Origin: Pseudomonas sp. UBA1879
Lineage (GTDB): Bacteria; Pseudomonadota; Gammaproteobacteria; Pseudomonadales; Pseudomonadaceae
Reading direction: 5' to 3'
DNA length: 64,000 bases
NCBI RefSeq assembly: GCF_002338065.1
Contig: NZ_DDHJ01000002.1
Span: forward strand, 4,008 to 68,007
The notes beneath the pieces are model-generated. The model was given only the letters and a program-made list of their open reading frames with translations. It ran no database searches and had not been told where the DNA came from. The translations under genes and the position numbers were made by a program. This document shows, piece by piece, positions 60,780 through 64,000 of the stretch (within the stretch, counting starts at the first letter, position 1; the number at the start of each line of letters is the position of its first letter).

Positions 60780-61513
60780 GCGAGTTCGTGGCGGACTGGC
60801 TGATTCCCGACTGGCCTGCGCCGGTGGGCATCAAGGCGTGCGTCACTACTCGCTCCGGCGGCGTCAGCGTGGCGCCGTTCGACAGTTTCAACCTGGGCGA
60901 TCATGTCGATGATGATCCTGATGCGGTCGCGCAGAATCGTTCGACATTGACGACTGCGCTGAATGTTCAGCCCGCCTGGCTCAAGCAAGTGCACGGCGTT
61001 AACGTCGTCGAAGCGTTGCCTGCTCAGGTGATGCAAGCAGATGCCAGTTGGACCAAGACGCCGGGTACCGCCTGCACGATCATGACCGCCGACTGCCTGC
61101 CGGCGTTGTTCTGCCACCGACAGGGCACGCAGGTCGCAGCGGCCCATGCCGGTTGGCGCGGTTTGGCGGCGGGTGTGCTGGAGGCGGCGGTCGATAGTTT
61201 CGCCGATGCGCCTTCCGACATTCTCGTCTGGCTGGGGCCGGCCATCGGTCCCCAGGCGTTCGAAGTCGGCCCGGAAGTGCGGGAAGCCTTCATGGCGACC
61301 CATCCGCAGACGGCGGAGGCCTTCACGCCGAGCGTCAACGGTGGAAAGTTCATGGCCGATATCTACCAGCTGGCACGGCTGCGCTTGGCGGCCCATGGCG
61401 TGACGGCGGTGTACGGCGGCGGACTGTCGACGTACGACGATGAGCGTTTTTTCTCGTATCGTCGAGGTGCACGGACCGGGCGGTTTGCTTCGTTGGTGTG
61501 GATCGAACGCTGA
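60776..61513 (+). CDS. pgeF: Peptidoglycan editing factor PgeF (YfiH, laccase-domain family)
   Basis: The 245-residue protein has the DUF152/YfiH signatures: TTRSGGVSVAPFDSFNLGDHVDD (shown in part), WLKQVHG, TADCLP and AAHAGWRGLAAGV, with Cys and His residues that bind a metal. The family was first described as a laccase-like polyphenol oxidase and has also been assigned purine-nucleoside processing and peptidoglycan editing. It is coupled to rluD by a 4-bp overlap, the conserved arrangement. The next gene, clpB, follows after a REPIN. Confidence 0.93.
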   Translation: MSEFVADWLIPDWPAPVGIKACVTTRSGGVSVAPFDSFNLGDHVDDDPDAVAQNRSTLTTALNVQPAWLKQVHGVNVVEALPAQVMQADASWTKTPGTACTIMTADCLPALFCHRQGTQVAAAHAGWRGLAAGVLEAAVDSFADAPSDILVWLGPAIGPQAFEVGPEVREAFMATHPQTAEAFTPSVNGGKFMADIYQLARLRLAAHGVTAVYGGGLSTYDDERFFSYRRGARTGRFASLVWIER

Positions 61514-61533
61514 CCTGAGACGATTGCCATTCC

Positions 61534-61622
61534 TGTAGGAGTGAGCTTGCTCGCGATGGTGTCTGTCCAGTCAGTGCGACGATGGCTGGACGTGCGCGAT
61601 CGCGAGCAAGCTCGCTCCTACA
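61534..61622. repeat. REPIN: inverted pair of GAGCTTGCTCGCGA elements
   Basis: TGTAGGAGTGAGCTTGCTCG... and its near-exact inverse ...CGAGCAAGCTCGCTCCTACA stand about 40 bp apart, forming the long hairpin of a REP doublet. It fills part of the 330-bp gap between pgeF and clpB. Confidence 0.85.
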
Positions 61623-61744
61623 ATGGAATGCATTGTGAATGGAGATATCGGTCCGTCTCCGCTGGCAAGCCCTGCTACTAGCGAGATATCCCCTTCATAA
61701 ATCCCTCCCGCCAGCTAATGTTGTCCTGTGTCAAGCGTCCGCCG

Positions 61745-61772
61745 CTTGAATCCTGTTAAATCGGCCACATCT
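61745..61772 (+). promoter_or_regulatory. Heat-shock (sigma-32) promoter of clpB
   Basis: CTTGAAT (61745-61751), a 13-bp spacer and CCACATCT (61765-61772), against the consensus CTTGAAA - N11-16 - CCCCATNT. The start codon lies 71 bp downstream. Confidence 0.8.
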
Positions 61773-61843
61773 AAAGGCTATCTGGCAGGTTTTCTTCATT
61801 AAGGTGTGTTCATTGCTCCGGCCTGCCCATTAGGAAGGTGACC

Positions 61844-64000
61844 AATGCGTATTGACCGTTTAACCAGCAAACTTCAGCTTGCTTTATCCGATTCCCAGTC
61901 TCTGGCGGTGGGCATGGACCATCCCGCCATCGAGCCCGCGCATCTCATGCAGGCGCTGCTCGAACAACAGGGTGGTTCGATCAAACCGCTGCTGCTGCAA
62001 GTCGGCTTCGACATCAACAGCCTGCGCAAGGCGTTGAGCAAAGAACTCGACCAACTGCCCAAGATTCAAAATCCGACTGGCGATGTGAACATGTCGCAGG
62101 ACTTGGCGCGTCTGCTCAATCAGGCTGACCGACTGGCCCAGCAGAAGGGTGATCAGTTCATCTCCAGTGAACTGGTGCTGCTCGCCGCGATGGATGAAAA
62201 CAGCAAACTCGGCAAATTGCTGCTCGGCCAGGGCGTGAGCAAGAAAGCGCTGGAGAACGCCATCAGCAACCTGCGAGGCGGCGACGCGGTGAATGATCCG
62301 AACGCCGAAGAGTCGCGTCAGGCACTGGACAAGTACACCGTCGACCTGACCAAGCGCGCTGAAGAAGGCAAGCTCGACCCGGTGATTGGCCGCGACGATG
62401 AAATTCGCCGGACCATTCAAGTGCTGCAGCGCCGCACCAAGAACAACCCGGTGCTGATCGGTGAGCCTGGGGTGGGCAAAACCGCAATTGCCGAAGGTCT
62501 GGCTCAGCGCATCATCAACGGCGAAGTGCCGGATGGCCTGCGCGGCAAGCGTTTGCTGTCCCTCGACATGGGCGCGCTGATTGCCGGTGCCAAATTTCGC
62601 GGCGAGTTCGAAGAGCGCCTGAAAGCCGTGCTGAACGAGCTGTCCAAGCAGGAAGGGCAGATCATCCTGTTCATCGACGAGCTGCACACCATGGTCGGCG
62701 CAGGCAAAGCCGAAGGTTCCATGGACGCCGGCAACATGCTCAAGCCTGCGTTGGCGCGGGGTGAGCTGCATTGCGTGGGTGCGACGACCCTCAACGAATA
62801 CCGTCAATATATAGAGAAGGATGCAGCCCTTGAGCGGCGCTTCCAGAAAGTGCTGGTGGACGAGCCGAGCGAAGAAGACACCATCGCGATTCTGCGTGGC
62901 TTGAAAGAGCGCTACGAGGTCCACCACAAAGTCGCGATCACCGACGGCGCGATCATCGCAGCGGCCAAGCTGAGCCACCGCTACATCACCGATCGGCAGT
63001 TGCCGGACAAAGCCATCGACCTGATCGACGAAGCCGCCAGCCGCATTCGCATGGAAATCGACTCCAAGCCTGAAGTGCTGGATCGTCTAGAGCGTCGCCT
63101 GATTCAACTGAAGGTCGAATCCCAGGCGCTCAAAAAGGAAGACGATGACGCTGCGATCAAACGCCTGGAAAAGCTTCAGGAAGAAATCGGCCGGCTGGAA
63201 CGCGAGTACGCTGATCTGGAAGAAATCTGGACCTCTGAAAAGGCCGAGGTGACCGGTTCTGCGCAGATTCAGCAGAAAATCGAACAGTCACGCCAGGAGC
63301 TTGAAGCCGCTCGTCGTCGGGGCGATCTCAATCGCATGGCCGAATTGCAGTACGGGGTGATTCCCGATCTGGAGCGCAGCCTGCAGATGGTCGATCAACA
63401 CGGCAAGCCGGAAAATCAACTGCTGCGCAGCAAGGTAACCGAAGAAGAGATCGCCGAAGTCGTGTCGAAATGGACCGGGATTCCCGTGTCGAAGATGCTC
63501 GAAGGCGAACGCGACAAGCTGCTAAAAATGGAAAGCCTGCTGCACCAGCGCGTCATTGGGCAGAACGAAGCGGTGGTGGCCGTGGCCAATGCCGTGCGTC
63601 GTTCGCGGGCGGGCTTGTCCGACCCGAATCGCCCGAGCGGCTCGTTCATGTTCCTCGGCCCGACCGGGGTGGGTAAAACCGAACTGTGCAAGGCGCTGGC
63701 CGAATTCCTGTTCGACACTGAAGAGGCGATGGTCCGCATCGACATGTCCGAGTTCATGGAGAAGCATTCGGTGGCGCGTTTGATCGGTGCGCCACCTGGC
63801 TATGTCGGGTACGAAGAGGGGGGTTACCTGACGGAGGCCGTGCGTCGCAAACCGTACTCAGTGATCCTGCTGGACGAGGTCGAGAAGGCTCACCCGGATG
63901 TCTTCAACATTCTGCTGCAGGTGTTGGAGGATGGGCGACTGACCGACAGCCACGGCCGGACCGTCGATTTCCGCAATACAGTGATCGTCATGACCTCCAA
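61844..64000 (+). CDS. clpB: ATP-dependent disaggregase ClpB (5' part; runs off the window)
   Basis: From the ATG at 61844 (AGGAAGG upstream) 719 codons are open to the window edge, so roughly the last 135 residues are missing. Present are the N-domain (RIDRLTSKLQLALSDSQSLA), AAA-1 with GEPGVGKT near residue 206 and LFIDELHTM near 276, the long coiled-coil M-domain (residues about 400-525), and AAA-2 with GPTGVGKT near 606 and ILLDEVEKAH near 675. It dissolves protein aggregates with DnaK. The sigma-32-like promoter upstream fits its heat-shock role. Confidence 0.96.

Overview
The window is a GC-rich chromosomal segment of a Pseudomonas. Two things point to the P. fluorescens / P. syringae side of the genus: the gene order from clpB to the Lon-like protease follows the P. 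aeruginosa block clpB, bamD, rluD, pilS, pilR, minor pilins, ispH, lspA, ileS, ribF, murJ, rpsT, proB, obg, rpmA, rplU, ispB (this correspondence is recalled, not searched), and REP palindromes of the 'GTAGGAGTGAGCTTGCTCGCG' type lie between genes. No rRNA, tRNA, CRISPR array, transposase or phage gene was seen.

Region 1 (1-4.7 kb) is a fatty-acyl cassette: a MaoC-type hydratase and a long FabG-type reductase, divergent from a thiolase, followed by an AraC-family regulator. Region 2 (4.7-19.0 kb) is the accessory part. It holds three leftward genes for signal-less beta-sandwich (Ig-like) proteins, a divergent autotransporter with 18-residue passenger repeats, a RIO-type kinase, a fourth Ig-like gene, a DUF2599 exported protein, and three tandem paralogous lipoproteins resembling halovibrin. 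The stretch around 15.2-18 kb looks more A+T-rich than its surroundings. Region 3 (19.0-22.5 kb) is a copper-efflux regulon (copA-cueR, and copZ) with a CueR operator in front of both copA and copZ.

Region 4 (22.5-30.5 kb) contains a DUF4105 protein, a DUF3015 protein, a Lon-like protease with degenerate ATPase motifs, a UPF0114 membrane protein, an FklB-type prolyl isomerase and a small gene with a possible Fur site. Region 5 (30.7-43.9 kb) is core housekeeping: ispB, rplU-rpmA, obg, proB, creA, rpsT, murJ, ribF, ileS, lspA, fkpB and ispH. ribF-ileS-lspA-fkpB-ispH reads as one tightly packed operon for flavin, isoleucyl-tRNA, lipoprotein and isoprenoid functions.

Region 6 (43.9-58.5 kb) is type IV pilus biogenesis. 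The usual leftward operon fimU-pilV-pilW-pilX-pilY1-pilE is present with 1-base stop/start overlaps. A second set of minor pseudopilins (FimT-like leftward; PilV, PilW, PilX and PilE-like rightward) lies between it and ispH. thiO and the pilS-pilR two-component system follow. Region 7 (58.6-64.0 kb) has bamD, divergent rluD-pgeF, a REPIN, and clpB behind a sigma-32-like promoter; clpB runs off the right edge.

The most unusual material is the 4.7-19 kb block of secreted or surface-type proteins and the duplicated minor-pilin operon. Functions there are inferred from visible motifs only; no database search was possible.
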